A stretch of 7,723 nt of DNA from Bacteroidota bacterium. GTDB taxonomy: Bacteria > Bacteroidota > Bacteroidia > Flavobacteriales > Flavobacteriaceae. Under the pieces are notes generated by a model. That model was not told where the DNA came from, ran no database searches, and was given only the letters and a program-made list of their open reading frames with translations. Every line of letters begins with the position of its first letter. Position 1 is the first letter of the stretch. Shown here in pieces: positions 6,881-7,723 of this stretch. The DNA is taken from assembly GCA_024280815.1 (NCBI GenBank), contig JAJRPL010000381.1, forward strand, positions 1 through 7,723, written 5' to 3'. Position numbers and translations under genes: made by a program.

Positions 6881-7577
6881 TTCTTTCAAACAAGGCATAC
6901 ACATAAGGTCTCTTTTCACCATTAGGCATGAGGTAGCTATGATTAAAACTTTCTAATAACCTATATTCATCTCCTAATTTTTCTTGCAACATAGCTACAT
7001 TATATCGTTTCACAGCTAACCCACTACACTTTGTCGCTCCATTTAGATTAAAAACAGAAAGAATTACAAAGCCATTATTCTTGACTTTCTCATTCAGTAA
7101 CTTAAAATAAGCGTCTTGATCTTTCTCTTCCGTAAAAAAATGAAGCACCGCTCTATCATTCCATAAATCGACTTTTGACATATTTTCTAATTTGGTAGGA
7201 TTTACTAAATCATCAACTACCCATTCTACAGCAACTTGCTCATCCCTTATTCTATGTTTGATTTTATTTAAAGCACAACTGCTAATATCATTGACAATTA
7301 AATTTGTATACCCCTCATCAACTAAACTATCAATCAAAGTGGTTGAACCTGCACCCGCATGAAATTGTTTAGCATCTTTAGCTAGTTTGGTATTTTTTAT
7401 CAATGCTAGACTAGGTGTAGCTTCTTTTTCGTACCAACCTAATTTAGTAATATCTACGTCAGTGTACATTGAGCACCAATACTCACCTAAATGCTCTTTA
7501 GCATTACTTGTTTTACAACCTTCATCAGTTATATTACATGAAGTTGTTTCTTTTTTATTGGTGTTACATGATGCCAT
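6873..7577 (-). CDS. Class I SAM-dependent methyltransferase, substrate unknown
   Basis: This 234-residue cytoplasmic protein has a Rossmann-type methyltransferase core. Motif I is FHAGAGSTTLIDSL at about 72-85, with GAG in place of the more common GxGxG. The acidic end of strand 2 is VNDIS at 95-99 (Asp97). DD at 122-123 fits motif III, and VDLWNDRAVLHFF at about 136-148 fits motif IV and the following helix; NNGFVILSVF at 167-176 is the strand after it. WCSMYTDVDITKLGWYEKEATPSLALI at about 34-60 is the typical substrate-side entry segment of small-molecule methyltransferases. Residues 1-33 are an extension with Cys4, Cys14 and Cys21, close to Cys35; there is no hydrophobic core, so this is not a lipoprotein signal. 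The start ATG is one base after the stop of the upstream carbon-nitrogen hydrolase, and bshC follows 59 bases downstream. This context allows a role in thiol metabolism, for example bacillithiol methylation, but nothing in the sequence alone fixes the substrate. Confidence 0.88.
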   Translation of the reverse strand: MASCNTNKKETTSCNITDEGCKTSNAKEHLGEYWCSMYTDVDITKLGWYEKEATPSLALIKNTKLAKDAKQFHAGAGSTTLIDSLVDEGYTNLIVNDISSCALNKIKHRIRDEQVAVEWVVDDLVNPTKLENMSKVDLWNDRAVLHFFTEEKDQDAYFKLLNEKVKNNGFVILSVFNLNGATKCSGLAVKRYNVAMLQEKLGDEYRLLESFNHSYLMPNGEKRPYVYALFERIV

Positions 7578-7578
7578 A

Positions 7579-7723
7579 TTATAAATATTTTAAAAATGTT
7601 TTATTAGAAGTTGTATCAAGTATTACTATTCCTTCTTCATTCGTATTTAATTGTATTAAAAGCTCTCCTTTTTTATCCCAAATTGATGTTTTCCCCGCAG
7701 CATTATAACGACCTGTTTTACCA
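7579..7723 (-). CDS. Carbon-nitrogen hydrolase (nitrilase superfamily), C-terminal fragment
   Basis: Only the last 47 codons are in the window; the rest lies beyond the right edge. The fragment begins GKTGRYNAAGKTSIWDKKG, continues through ELLIQLNTNEEGIVILDT and ends in KTFLKYL before a TAA at 7579-7581. This matches the C-terminal part of nitrilase-superfamily hydrolases. Those have a (G)xS/TxI(W/F)DxxG turn just after the catalytic-Cys half, then a strand of the form E-G-(I/L)-(V/L)-(I/A)-x-D. The catalytic Glu, Lys and Cys would all be upstream, outside the window, so activity cannot be judged. Members hydrolyse amides or nitriles, often of small metabolites. The stop is one base from the methyltransferase start, implying a shared transcript and probably translational coupling. 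Confidence 0.75.
   Translation of the reverse strand, partial: GKTGRYNAAGKTSIWDKKGELLIQLNTNEEGIVILDTTSNKTFLKYL

Noticed and set aside
7474..7577. Lipoprotein signal at the methyltransferase N-terminus (MASC)
   Set aside because: There is no hydrophobic segment before Cys4, and the following residues are hydrophilic, so this cannot be a lipobox.
7387..7708. Two overlapping plus-strand open frames across the methyltransferase and hydrolase junction
   Set aside because: Both are antisense to well-supported coding sequence and overlap each other in different frames.

Overview
The window looks like a chromosomal segment from a marine-type member of the Flavobacteriaceae (Bacteroidota). It is strongly AT-rich and its genes lack recognisable Shine-Dalgarno sequences. 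At least one gap contains a Bacteroidota-style TAnnTTTG -7 promoter element. The protein set also fits: a GuaA of flavobacterial type, a LysM plus periplasmic-binding-protein-like secreted protein, a SanA-type DUF218 protein, and a bacillithiol-pathway BshC. These assignments come from reading the translated sequence; no database search was run.

Layout. Bases 1-1707 (minus) hold the N-terminal 569 residues of a secreted protein with four LysM repeats followed by a type-1 periplasmic-binding-protein-like domain; the gene runs off the left edge. A 129-base gap (1708-1836) holds a GC-richer patch that can fold and that I could not assign to a known RNA. guaA (GMP synthase, complete, minus) follows at 1837-3369. 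Bases 3370-3661 form a divergent intergenic region with two short inverted repeats and one -7-like promoter element. On the plus strand come a small unrecognised protein (3662-4123) and, 26 bases later, a Nudix hydrolase of the PQGG (RppH/Ap4A hydrolase-like) type (4150-4581). The Nudix gene converges with the minus-strand block to its right, leaving only 2 bases between the stop codons.

The right half is a minus-strand block. In transcription order it reads: the C-terminus of a carbon-nitrogen hydrolase (7579-7723, partial), a SAM-dependent methyltransferase (6873-7577), bshC (5221-6813) and a sanA-like gene (4584-5219). The hydrolase and methyltransferase are 1 base apart, bshC and sanA are 1 base apart, and a 59-base gap with a plausible promoter separates the two pairs.

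Functionally, the right block suggests low-molecular-weight thiol metabolism. BshC performs the last, cysteine-adding step of bacillithiol synthesis, and an uncharacterised methyltransferase lies directly upstream. Because N-methyl-bacillithiol is known from Chlorobiaceae and from a Polaribacter strain, the most interesting hypothesis here is that this methyltransferase modifies bacillithiol or one of its precursors. The left half is housekeeping purine synthesis next to a cell-envelope protein.
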